NCBI GenBank assembly: GCA_903933395.1
Contig: CAIZKA010000116.1
Location: 1 to 7,933 of the forward strand
Source: an uncultured beta proteobacterium
GTDB taxonomy: Bacteria; Pseudomonadota; Gammaproteobacteria; Burkholderiales; Rhodocyclaceae
Direction of reading: 5' to 3'
DNA: 7,933 nucleotides
Part shown: piece by piece, positions 1 to 5,839 of the stretch
Position numbering within the stretch: position 1 is the stretch's first letter
How the letters are laid out: every line of letters starts with the position of its first letter
Notes under the pieces: generated by a model
The model's input: the letters and a program-made list of their open reading frames with translations, nothing else
Database searches by the model: none
Told to the model about the DNA's origin: nothing
Translations under genes and position numbers: made by a program

Positions 1-1692
1 GAAATCGCCTCGGACTACACCTATTCCATGATCCGGGCGTTCTCGCTGTTCCTGACCTGGGTCTGGAACAAGGTCTATGACGGCGTCGAGGTGCACAACT
101 TCGAGCGCGTGACCACCGTCGCGCCGGGCCACGGCATCATCTACGTGCCCTGCCACCGCAGCCATATCGATTACCTGCTGCTGTCCTACATCATCTTCAA
201 CCGCGGCCTGATGGTGCCGCACATCGCCGCCGGTTCCAACCTCAACCTGCCGGTTGTCGGCTCGGTGCTGCGGCGCTCCGGCGCCTTCTTCCTGCGCCGC
301 AAGCTCAAGGGCGAGCCGCTCTATGCCGCGGTGTTTCTCGAGTACCTACACCTGATGATCGATCGCGGCTTTCCGATCGAATACTTCATCGAAGGCGGGC
401 GCAGCCGCAGCGGGCGCATGCTGGCGCCCAAGGCCGGCATCCTGGCGATGACGGTGCAAAGCTTCGTGCGCAGCCGCGCGCGGCCGCTGGTGTTCGTGCC
501 GGTGTACATCGGCTATGAAAAGCTGATGGAGGGCAAGAGCTATATCGCCGAACTCCACGGCCGGCCCAAGAAATCGGAATCGCTGCTCGGCCTCATCGGC
601 GCGGTGCGCCTGCTGAAGCGCAACTTCGGCAAGGTGCATGTCAATTTCGGTCCGCCGCTGGCCCTGGCCGAGTTCCTCGACCGGCAGCATCCGGCATGGC
701 GCGAAGAAACCTTCGACGCCCAGGCGCCGTGGCTGCGCGGTGCCGTCGACGCGACGGCATTGAAGCTGGCGCGCAGCATCAATGCCGTGGCGGTAGTGAA
801 TCCGGTAAACCTGGTCGCGCTGACGCTGCTATCGACGCCGAAGCAGGCGGCCGACCTGCGCCTGCTGGAAAAGCAGATCGGGCACGTCCAGGCGCTCTTG
901 AACGAAGAGCCCTGGGCGCAATCGATCATCCGTTGCGAATTGCCCGCCGCCGAGGTAATTGACTACGCGCGCAAGCTCGACATGGTCCGGCTGCACGAAC
1001 ATCCGCTGGGCGACATCATCCTGGCCGATGAACAGCAGGCCGCGCTGCTCGCCTATTTCCGCAACAATGTGCTGCACCTGCTGGCGCTGCCGGCGCTCCT
1101 TGCGTGCCTGGTCAGCCACAACCAGCGCCTGACGCGAAGCCGCGCCAAAGAGGCGATCACCGGCATTTACGGCTTGCTCAAGACCGACCTGTTCCTGCCG
1201 TGGGAGGCTGGGGATCTCGACGCAGCGATCGACCGCAGCGAAGCGGCACTGGCACGGCGCGGCCTGATCCTCGTCGACGCCGAAACCGGCGTGCTGCGCG
1301 CGCCGCCGCCCAGCAGCGAGGCCGGTCCCGAACTGCGGCAATTGGGCGAAATCATCCGCCCGACGCTGGAGCGGCAGTTTCTCACCCTGGCGCTGTTGCA
1401 GCACCACGGCAGTGGCACCTTGACCCGCGCCGCGCTGGAAGAAGCGACCCACCTGCTGGCGCAGCGGCTGGCGATGCTCTACGAATTCAATGCCGCCGAA
1501 TTCTCCGAAAAGCTGCTGTTCGCCAACGTGATCCGCAACCTGATCGATGCGGAAATCCTGCAGGTCGGCGATGGCGGCTTGTTGCAATTCGATGAGCGCA
1601 TCACGCTGGCGGCGGCGCAGACCGAACTGCTGCTCGCCGCCGACGTGCGCCACAGCATCCAACTCATCGCCCGCGCCGCACCTGCACCCTGA
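1..1692 (+). CDS. plsB: Glycerol-3-phosphate 1-O-acyltransferase PlsB, 5'-truncated by window edge
   Basis: Membrane-bound enzyme that transfers an acyl chain to position 1 of sn-glycerol-3-phosphate, the first step of phospholipid synthesis. The frame is open from base 1 (visible start EIASDYTYSM), so the ATG at 28 is internal. 563 residues are visible. Counting from base 1, the acyltransferase blocks appear in order: HRSHID (HX4D catalytic motif, residues 52-57), GAFFLRR (94-100), EGGRSRSGR (131-139, glycerol-phosphate binding) and VPVYIGYE (166-173). A long, mainly helical C-terminal region follows, as expected for the large PlsB type rather than the short PlsC or PlsY types. The E. coli protein is about 807 residues with its HX4D near 306, so roughly 250 N-terminal residues lie outside the window. 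The stop is 9 bp before prfA, which suggests co-transcription. Family assignment is secure from the four motifs. Confidence 0.95.
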   Translation, partial: EIASDYTYSMIRAFSLFLTWVWNKVYDGVEVHNFERVTTVAPGHGIIYVPCHRSHIDYLLLSYIIFNRGLMVPHIAAGSNLNLPVVGSVLRRSGAFFLRRKLKGEPLYAAVFLEYLHLMIDRGFPIEYFIEGGRSRSGRMLAPKAGILAMTVQSFVRSRARPLVFVPVYIGYEKLMEGKSYIAELHGRPKKSESLLGLIGAVRLLKRNFGKVHVNFGPPLALAEFLDRQHPAWREETFDAQAPWLRGAVDATALKLARSINAVAVVNPVNLVALTLLSTPKQAADLRLLEKQIGHVQALLNEEPWAQSIIRCELPAAEVIDYARKLDMVRLHEHPLGDIILADEQQAALLAYFRNNVLHLLALPALLACLVSHNQRLTRSRAKEAITGIYGLLKTDLFLPWEAGDLDAAIDRSEAALARRGLILVDAETGVLRAPPPSSEAGPELRQLGEIIRPTLERQFLTLALLQHHGSGTLTRAALEEATHLLAQRLAMLYEFNAAEFSEKLLFANVIRNLIDAEILQVGDGGLLQFDERITLAAAQTELLLAADVRHSIQLIARAAPAP

Positions 1693-1701
1693 CCATAAGC
1701 C

Positions 1702-2778
1702 ATGAAGAAAAGCATCCTCGACAAGCTTGAACGCCTGAGCGAACGCCTGGCCGAAATCGACGGCCTGCTCGGCGGGGAACACGCCGCGCGCGACATGGAC
1801 AGCTACCGCAAGCTCACTCGCGAGCGTGCCGACATAACGCCGGTGGTGGAACTGTTCCACGCTTACCGTAGTGCCAGCGCCGACTATTCGGGCGCCGCCG
1901 AAATGCTGGCCGATCCGGAGATAAAGGAGCTTGCCCTGGCCGAGCAGGAGTCTGCCAGCGCCGAAATGGCCCGGCTCGAAGTCGATTTGCAACGCGCGCT
2001 GCTGCCGAAGGATCCCAACGACGAGCGCAACCTGTTCCTCGAAATCCGCGCCGGCACCGGCGGCGACGAATCCGCGCTGTTCGCCGCCGACCTGTTCCGC
2101 ATGTACAGCCGCTACGCCGAACGCCAGCGCTGGAAGGTCGAGATCGTCTCGCGCAGCGAATCCGACCTCGGCGGCTTCCGCGAAATCATCGCCCGCATCG
2201 AGGGCAACGGCGCCTACTCCAAACTCAAGTTCGAATCCGGCGGCCATCGCGTGCAGCGCGTGCCGGTGACCGAAACCCAGGGCCGCATCCACACCTCCGC
2301 GTGCACGGTGGCGGTGATGCCGGAAGCGGACGAGCTGGTCGACATCGAGATCAATCCGGCCGACCTGCGCATCGACACCTTCCGCGCCTCGGGCGCCGGC
2401 GGCCAGCACATCAACAAGACCGACTCCGCGGTGCGCATCACCCACATTCCGACCGGGATCGTCGTCGAGTGCCAGGACGACCGCTCGCAGCACCGCAACA
2501 AGGCGCAGGCACTTTCGGTGCTGGCGGCGCGCATCAACGATGCCAAGCAGCGTCAGCAGCAGCAGCAGATCGCCTCGCAGCGCAAGTCGCTGATCGGTTC
2601 CGGCGACCGCTCCGAGCGAATCCGCACCTACAACTTTCCGCAGGGGCGGATTACCGATCACCGCATCAACCTGACCCTGTACAAGATCGATGCGATCATG
2701 GATGGCGATCTCGATGAACTGGTGTCCGGCCTGACGGCCGAGCATCAGGCCGAACTGCTGGCGGCGCTGGGCGAATGA
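1702..2778 (+). CDS. prfA: Peptide chain release factor 1 (RF1)
   Basis: Cytoplasmic class I release factor that reads UAA and UAG and triggers hydrolysis of peptidyl-tRNA. 358 residues, against 360 in E. coli. The N-terminal helical domain is followed by the codon-recognition domain with GGHRVQRVPVTETQGR. Its tripeptide PVT (188-190) is of the RF1 P-x-T kind, not the SPF of RF2. The catalytic loop GAGGQ places GGQ at 233-235, and RF1-like sequence follows (HINKTDSAVRITH). A glutamine-rich stretch (QRQQQQQ) lies in the C-terminal helix after SVLAARINDAK. The ATG at 1702 gives the usual N-terminus (MKKSILDKLERL). No good Shine-Dalgarno is visible just upstream, so translation may be coupled to plsB, which ends 9 bp before. 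The stop overlaps the prmC start. No frameshift is seen. Confidence 0.97.
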   Translation: MKKSILDKLERLSERLAEIDGLLGGEHAARDMDSYRKLTRERADITPVVELFHAYRSASADYSGAAEMLADPEIKELALAEQESASAEMARLEVDLQRALLPKDPNDERNLFLEIRAGTGGDESALFAADLFRMYSRYAERQRWKVEIVSRSESDLGGFREIIARIEGNGAYSKLKFESGGHRVQRVPVTETQGRIHTSACTVAVMPEADELVDIEINPADLRIDTFRASGAGGQHINKTDSAVRITHIPTGIVVECQDDRSQHRNKAQALSVLAARINDAKQRQQQQQIASQRKSLIGSGDRSERIRTYNFPQGRITDHRINLTLYKIDAIMDGDLDELVSGLTAEHQAELLAALGE

Positions 2779-3596
2779 ACACGGTTGCAACGGCGCTGGC
2801 GGCGGCGCGGGAAAAGCTGCCGGCAAGCGAAGCGCGCCTGCTGCTGGGACATGTCATGGACCGGCCGCCTGCGTGGCTGATCGCGCACGACGACGAAGTT
2901 CTCGATGAAGATGCCCTGCTGCGCTTCGCCTCGCTGGTGGCGCGGCGCAAAGGCGGCGAGCCGGTGGCCTATCTGGTCGGGCAGCGCGAGTTCTACGGAC
3001 GCGATTTCCTGGTCTCAAGCGCTGTGTTGATCCCGCGCCCGGAGACAGAACTGCTTGTCGATATCGTGCTCGGCAAAGGAGTCGGCGCTGGCGGCACGGC
3101 AAAGCTCCTCGACCTGGGAACCGGCAGCGGCTGCATCGCCATCACGCTGGCGTTGGAAATTCCGTCGGCGCAGGTCAGCGCGGTGGACGCCTCCGACGCC
3201 GCTCTGGGTGTGGCGCGCAGGAACGCAGAGCGGCTGGAGGCGAGCCTGCGCCTGCTGCAAAGCGACTGGTTTTCCGCGCTGGCCGGCGAGCGCTTCGACC
3301 TGATCGTGGCCAATCCACCCTACATCGCCGATGCCGATCCACACCTTGCTGCCGGCGATCTGCGCCATGAGCCGCGCCAGGCGCTGGCTAGCGGTGCCGA
3401 CGGGCTGGACGCGGTGCGCCGCATCGTCGCGGCGGCACCGCAACATTTGACGGCGGGCGGGCAACTCTGGCTGGAGCACGGTTACGACCAGGCGGATGCC
3501 GTGCGCGTCCTGCTGGCGGCGGCAGGCCTGCGCGACATCGAACAATACCGCGACGTCGCAGGTATAGTTCGGGTCAGCGGCGGCCGGTTGCCGTGA
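2775..3596 (+). CDS. prmC: Release factor glutamine-N5 methyltransferase PrmC (HemK)
   Basis: S-adenosylmethionine-dependent enzyme that N5-methylates the glutamine of the GGQ motif in RF1 and RF2, improving termination. 273 residues, against 277 in E. coli. An N-terminal helical substrate-binding domain (about 1-80, with VAYLVGQREFYGRDF and LIPRPETELLVD after it) is followed by a Rossmann methyltransferase domain. That domain has the SAM loop LDLGTGSGC (D113 to about C120) and the catalytic NPPY at 180-183, preceded by FDLIVA. NPPY is the signature of amide-N methyltransferases and fixes the identity. Its ATG overlaps the prfA stop (ATGA at 2775-2778), implying translational coupling to its own substrate's gene. 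The hemK name reflects an old, abandoned link to haem synthesis. No defects are seen. Confidence 0.96.
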   Translation: MNTVATALAAAREKLPASEARLLLGHVMDRPPAWLIAHDDEVLDEDALLRFASLVARRKGGEPVAYLVGQREFYGRDFLVSSAVLIPRPETELLVDIVLGKGVGAGGTAKLLDLGTGSGCIAITLALEIPSAQVSAVDASDAALGVARRNAERLEASLRLLQSDWFSALAGERFDLIVANPPYIADADPHLAAGDLRHEPRQALASGADGLDAVRRIVAAAPQHLTAGGQLWLEHGYDQADAVRVLLAAAGLRDIEQYRDVAGIVRVSGGRLP

Positions 3597-3648
3597 AAGC
3601 GAAGCCGCAGCGCGGCCGGCCCGTTTATTGCAGCAACAGGCATTCGAC

Positions 3649-3653
3649 AAGGA
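3649..3653 (+). promoter_or_regulatory. Ribosome binding site deciding the GTG start of the hemerythrin gene
   Basis: AAGGA lies 7 nt before the GTG at 3661. This favours GTG 3661 over the in-frame TTG at 3628, which has no comparable purine-rich site and would add an 11-residue N-terminus (MQQQAFDKEAT) not typical of the family. Motif and spacing are seen directly; use of the site is inferred. Confidence 0.6.
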
Positions 3654-3660
3654 AGCTACG

Positions 3661-4086
3661 GTGAAGTGGAATAGCAGTCTGGCGATCGGCATCGAAGCGA
3701 TCGACAATCAGCACAAGCAGATCTTCGAGCATTTGCTCGCTCTCGAGAACTCGGTGGCGAAGCGCGACCCATGGCATATCGTGCGCTTCCTCCTGTCGCA
3801 ACTGGCGGACTACATGAAGTTCCACCTGGCCGTCGAGGAAGCCATGCTGGAGATCGTTCGCTATCCGCAGCACGCTGACCATTGCCAGGCGCACGCAAAA
3901 ATCATGGACCAGATCGCCGAACTCGAAAAGCAGTTGCAGAAAACGGGATCCGAATCGGAGCTGGTGAATTTCTTCGAGGACTGGTTCATCCGCCACGTCC
4001 TCAGTGACGACAGGCAGTATGCCAATTATGTAAAAAAGGAGTTTCCGGCGCTCTCTGGCCAGGTCGGGCAGCAAACGGGAGGGTGA
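3661..4086 (+). CDS. Bacteriohemerythrin, single-domain O2-binding di-iron protein
   Basis: Small soluble four-helix-bundle protein that binds O2 reversibly at a non-haem di-iron site. Roles proposed for the family are oxygen delivery to respiratory enzymes, oxygen buffering and iron handling; the sequence does not say which applies here. From the GTG start it has 141 residues. The seven expected ligands are visible: H18 (DNQHK), H55 and E59 (FHLAVEE), H74 and H78 (HCQAH), H112 and D117 (RHVLSDD). The N-terminal W-N-S-S-L-A-I-G-I-E-x-I-D pattern is also typical. There is no signal peptide, membrane segment or signalling domain, so it is a stand-alone cytoplasmic form rather than a receptor fusion. 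It lies 64 bp downstream of prmC on the same strand and converges on cytochrome c4. It may have its own promoter, but I see no convincing one in the GC-rich gap. Confidence 0.93.
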   Translation: MKWNSSLAIGIEAIDNQHKQIFEHLLALENSVAKRDPWHIVRFLLSQLADYMKFHLAVEEAMLEIVRYPQHADHCQAHAKIMDQIAELEKQLQKTGSESELVNFFEDWFIRHVLSDDRQYANYVKKEFPALSGQVGQQTGG

Positions 4087-4092
4087 AACTGA

Positions 4093-4114
4093 AGCGGCTC
4101 CCGCAGGAGCCGCT
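4093..4114. terminator. Hairpin between convergent hemerythrin and cytochrome c4 genes
   Basis: A perfect 9-bp stem (AGCGGCTCC at 4093-4101, GGAGCCGCT at 4106-4114) with a CGCA loop begins 6 bp after the hemerythrin stop. The forward side is followed by CTTGGT, a poor U-run. Read on the reverse strand the stem is followed by TCAGTTTC, slightly better. Its position between two convergent genes fits a shared bidirectional terminator. The stem is seen directly; termination is inferred. Confidence 0.7.
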
Positions 4115-4161
4115 CTTGGTCGGCGCCCGGTATGGGCCGCCGCGTGTTGCAGGGGCGCTGC

Positions 4162-4827
4162 TTAGCGCAGTCCGGCGATGTAGTCGGATACGGCCTTGAT
4201 TTCGGGGTCGGTCATCTTGATTGCGACCATCCGCATCATCTTGTTCGAGTCGTTGGCGCGACTGCCTTCGCGGAAACTCTTCAGCTGGGCCTCAATGTAT
4301 TCAGCATACTGGCCGCCGATACGCGGGAACTGCGCCGGGATGCCGGCTCCGGCCGGGCCGTGACATCCGGCGCAGGCCGGCAGGCCTTTGGCCTGATCAC
4401 CGCCGCGATACAGCTTCTGACCGAGTTCTATGGTCTCGCGATTCTTTGCGACTTCTCCTTTTTGCGTTTGCGCCGCGAAATACGCGGCGAGATCCCGCAT
4501 CTGGCCTTCGTCGAAGGCCGCAATCATGCCGTTCATGATCGGGTTGCTGCGCTCGGGCTGCTTGCCGTCGGCAGCCTTGAAATTCGTCATCTGCTTGAAC
4601 AGATAGTCGGCATGCTGTCCCGCCAGCTTGGGGTTGACCGGGACCAGGCTGTTGCCGTCCGGGTTATGGCAGGCGCCGCAGACGGCGGTCGCAACGGCCT
4701 GGCCACGTGCAGCATCACCTTTGGGGGCGGCCTTGGCGGCATCGGTTGCCTGGGCGCCGAATGCTGTCATGGCGCACAGGAGGGAAACTAGGCAACTGAG
4801 TAGGCAACTGCGCAGGGAAGGCTTCAT
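4162..4827 (-). CDS. Di-haem cytochrome c4, periplasmic electron carrier
   Basis: Exported di-haem c-type cytochrome that passes electrons between the bc1 complex or other donors and terminal oxidases. 221 residues. A signal peptide (MKPSLRSC, then a hydrophobic core LLSCLVSLLCAMTAFG) ends at a likely AQA cleavage site near residue 27. The two tandem cytochrome c domains carry CGACH (50-54) and CAGCH (152-156). Residue-by-residue comparison with remembered c4 sequences puts the sixth haem ligands at M98 (first domain, before an AAYFAAQ helix) and M198 (second domain, before SDYIAGL). The frame stays open upstream to an ATG at 4962, but that would bury the signal peptide behind 45 residues. 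ATG 4827 is preceded by GAGGAG at 9-nt spacing (plus-strand 4837-4842), so it is the start. It is divergent from engB. No haem-ligand residue is missing. Confidence 0.95.
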   Translation of the reverse strand: MKPSLRSCLLSCLVSLLCAMTAFGAQATDAAKAAPKGDAARGQAVATAVCGACHNPDGNSLVPVNPKLAGQHADYLFKQMTNFKAADGKQPERSNPIMNGMIAAFDEGQMRDLAAYFAAQTQKGEVAKNRETIELGQKLYRGGDQAKGLPACAGCHGPAGAGIPAQFPRIGGQYAEYIEAQLKSFREGSRANDSNKMMRMVAIKMTDPEIKAVSDYIAGLR

Positions 4828-4876
4828 GGACAAAAACTCCTCGGAAACTGCCGGATTCGGAAATTGTAAACCTGAT

Positions 4877-4905
4877 ATTCTATCCCAGCTCATCCGATTT
4901 CTCCA
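4877..4905 (-). promoter_or_regulatory. Predicted sigma-70 promoter for cytochrome c4
   Basis: On the reverse strand, TGGAGA (plus 4900-4905; 4 of 6 matches to TTGACA) and TAGAAT (plus 4877-4882; 5 of 6 matches to TATAAT) are separated by exactly 17 bp. Transcription would start near 4870 and give a leader of roughly 40-45 nt containing the GAGGAG ribosome site. This is the most AT-rich part of the 117-bp divergent gap. I see no equally good promoter for engB on the other strand. Confidence 0.5.
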
Positions 4906-4944
4906 CGTCCGCCTGCCAGGGCGCGTGTCATTGATGTACCTCCC

Positions 4945-5562
4945 ATGTCCCTGTTCCGTCACGCCACGTTTGAAATTTCGGTAGCCCAGCCCAGTGGCCT
5001 GCCCGCGCCCTACGGTGCGGAGATCGCCTTCGCCGGCCGCTCGAACTCAGGAAAGTCAAGCGCGATCAATACCTTGGTAGGGCATACCCGGCTTGCCTTT
5101 GTTTCCAAGACGCCAGGCCGGACCCAGTTGATCAATCTGTTCCGCATGAAAAACGGTGCCGCCCTGGTCGATTTGCCCGGTTATGGCTATGCCCAGGTGC
5201 CCATGGCGGTTCGTCTGCAATGGCAAGGTCTGCTCGAGCACTACCTGACTTGCCGCTCCAACCTGGTCGGGCTGGTCCTGATCATGGATTCGCGCCGACC
5301 GCTGACCGAACTCGACTGGAAAATGATCGGCTGGTTCGGTTCGACGGGGCGCCCGATCCATTGCCTGCTGACCAAGTCGGACAAACTCACAAAGCAGGAA
5401 CAGACCAAGACCTTGCGCGAAACCCGCGAGGCCCTGGCCAAGTTCGGCGAGCAGATCACGGTGCAGATGTTTTCCAGCCTGAAGAAGACCGGCATGGAGG
5501 AGACGGAGAAAGTAGTTGGCAACTGGTTGGGTGGCGATGGGTCCGTCGTATCCAATAGCTGA
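4945..5562 (+). CDS. engB: Ribosome-biogenesis GTPase EngB (YihA/YsxC)
   Basis: Small cytoplasmic TRAFAC-class GTPase needed for late assembly of the large ribosomal subunit in bacteria where it has been studied. 205 residues, the usual family size. G motifs in order: G1 GRSNSGKS (31-38), G2 threonine in SKTPGRTQLIN (about 54-64), G3 DLPG followed by YGYA (76-79), G4 TKSD (143-146) and G5 SSLK (177-180). The G1 GRSNxGKSS and the DLPGYGYA context distinguish EngB from Era, EngA and Obg. The ATG at 4945 gives a family-like start (MSLFRHATFEIS), although no strong Shine-Dalgarno is seen. The last 10 residues (GGDGSVVSNS) are low in complexity and probably disordered. It is divergent from cytochrome c4. 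The 277-bp gap to hemB with strong palindromes argues against simple read-through into hemB. Confidence 0.96.
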   Translation: MSLFRHATFEISVAQPSGLPAPYGAEIAFAGRSNSGKSSAINTLVGHTRLAFVSKTPGRTQLINLFRMKNGAALVDLPGYGYAQVPMAVRLQWQGLLEHYLTCRSNLVGLVLIMDSRRPLTELDWKMIGWFGSTGRPIHCLLTKSDKLTKQEQTKTLRETREALAKFGEQITVQMFSSLKKTGMEETEKVVGNWLGGDGSVVSNS

Positions 5563-5579
5563 CGCTTCAGCCCGATTGG

Positions 5580-5684
5580 TCACCCCCTTTCTTGCAAAGG
5601 GGGCCGGGGGGATAGCCCACCAATTCGCCCGCAGGGCTTTTATTTTGGCTACGCCAAAATAAAAGCCCCCGACCAAAGGGGAGA
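5580..5684. repeat. Palindromic intergenic repeat-like element with imperfect inverted ends
   Basis: The block begins 18 bp after the engB stop. It contains a hairpin CCCCCTTT/AAAGGGGG (5583-5590 and 5596-5603, 5-nt loop), then a G-rich run, then a perfect 16-bp inverted repeat GGGCTTTTATTTTGGC/GCCAAAATAAAAGCCC (5634-5649 and 5653-5668) around TAC. The outer ends are imperfect inverses of each other: TCACCCCCTTT at 5580-5590 and AAAGGGGAGA at 5675-5684. This architecture resembles short non-coding, MITE- or REP-like repeats scattered in betaproteobacterial intergenic regions. From one copy I cannot prove that it is repeated. It may also terminate engB transcription, although neither strand has a clean stem plus T-run outside the stem. 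Confidence 0.55.
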
Positions 5685-5699
5685 AGGCCGAGGGCAAAA

Positions 5700-5743
5700 C
5701 ACCTTGAAGAATTCAAGGCACCCGCTCAGGGAGGTGAAGCGGG
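5700..5743 (+). other. Possible structured leader upstream of hemB
   Basis: Two adjacent hairpins can form: CCTTGAA/TTCAAGG (5702-5708 and 5712-5718, 3-nt loop) and CCCGCT/AGCGGG (5721-5726 and 5738-5743, 11-nt loop containing GGGAGG). A competing pairing, CACCT at 5700-5704 with AGGTG at 5732-5736, would disrupt both. No known RNA family was recognised and no open frame of note lies here. Whether it is transcribed is unknown. The pairings are seen directly; any regulatory role is inference. Confidence 0.25.
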
Positions 5744-5778
5744 AGACGATGCGAACAAGTCCGCCACCATCTGCTTAC

Positions 5779-5831
5779 TATGATAAGTTGCAAGTGCTAA
5801 AGTTCAAGCAATTTTGAAAATAATTTCAAGG
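5779..5831 (+). promoter_or_regulatory. AT-rich hemB upstream region with candidate -10, palindrome and ribosome binding site
   Basis: This is the most AT-rich stretch of the gap and directly precedes hemB. TATGAT (5779-5784) is a 5-of-6 match to a -10 box, but no good -35 lies 16-18 bp upstream. A perfect 6-bp inverted repeat TTGAAA-N4-TTTCAA spans 5814-5829. It runs into AAGG (5828-5831), which sits 8 nt before the hemB ATG and is the likely Shine-Dalgarno. The ribosome site supports the ATG at 5840. The promoter call itself is weak. Confidence 0.35.
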
Positions 5832-5839
5832 CTAAGACA

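Noticed and set aside
829..2826. A 665-codon open frame on the reverse strand
   Set aside because: It is antisense to plsB and prfA, both certain from motifs. Its translation is rich in alanine, glycine, histidine and arginine without recognisable domains, typical of a shadow frame in GC-rich DNA.
3628..3660. TTG-initiated N-terminal extension of the hemerythrin
   Set aside because: The 11 extra residues do not resemble the family, and TTG lacks a ribosome site, whereas GTG 3661 has AAGGA at 7-nt spacing.
4132..4791. Forward open frame of about 219 codons over cytochrome c4
   Set aside because: It is antisense to a gene with two CXXCH motifs and a signal peptide, and it has no recognisable domain.
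4828..4962. Upstream in-frame ATG at 4962 extending cytochrome c4 by 45 residues
   Set aside because: It would place polar and arginine-rich sequence before the signal peptide, overlap the engB start and include the predicted cytochrome promoter.
5056..5697. Reverse-strand open frame of about 213 codons across engB and the palindromic element
   Set aside because: It is antisense to engB, and its N-terminal peptide is encoded by the repeat-like block. No domain was recognised.
5814..5829. FNR or CRP box upstream of hemB
   Set aside because: The palindrome has half-sites TTGAA with 6-bp spacing, not TTGAT-N4-ATCAA, and it sits at the ribosome site rather than near -41. It is kept only as an unexplained palindrome.
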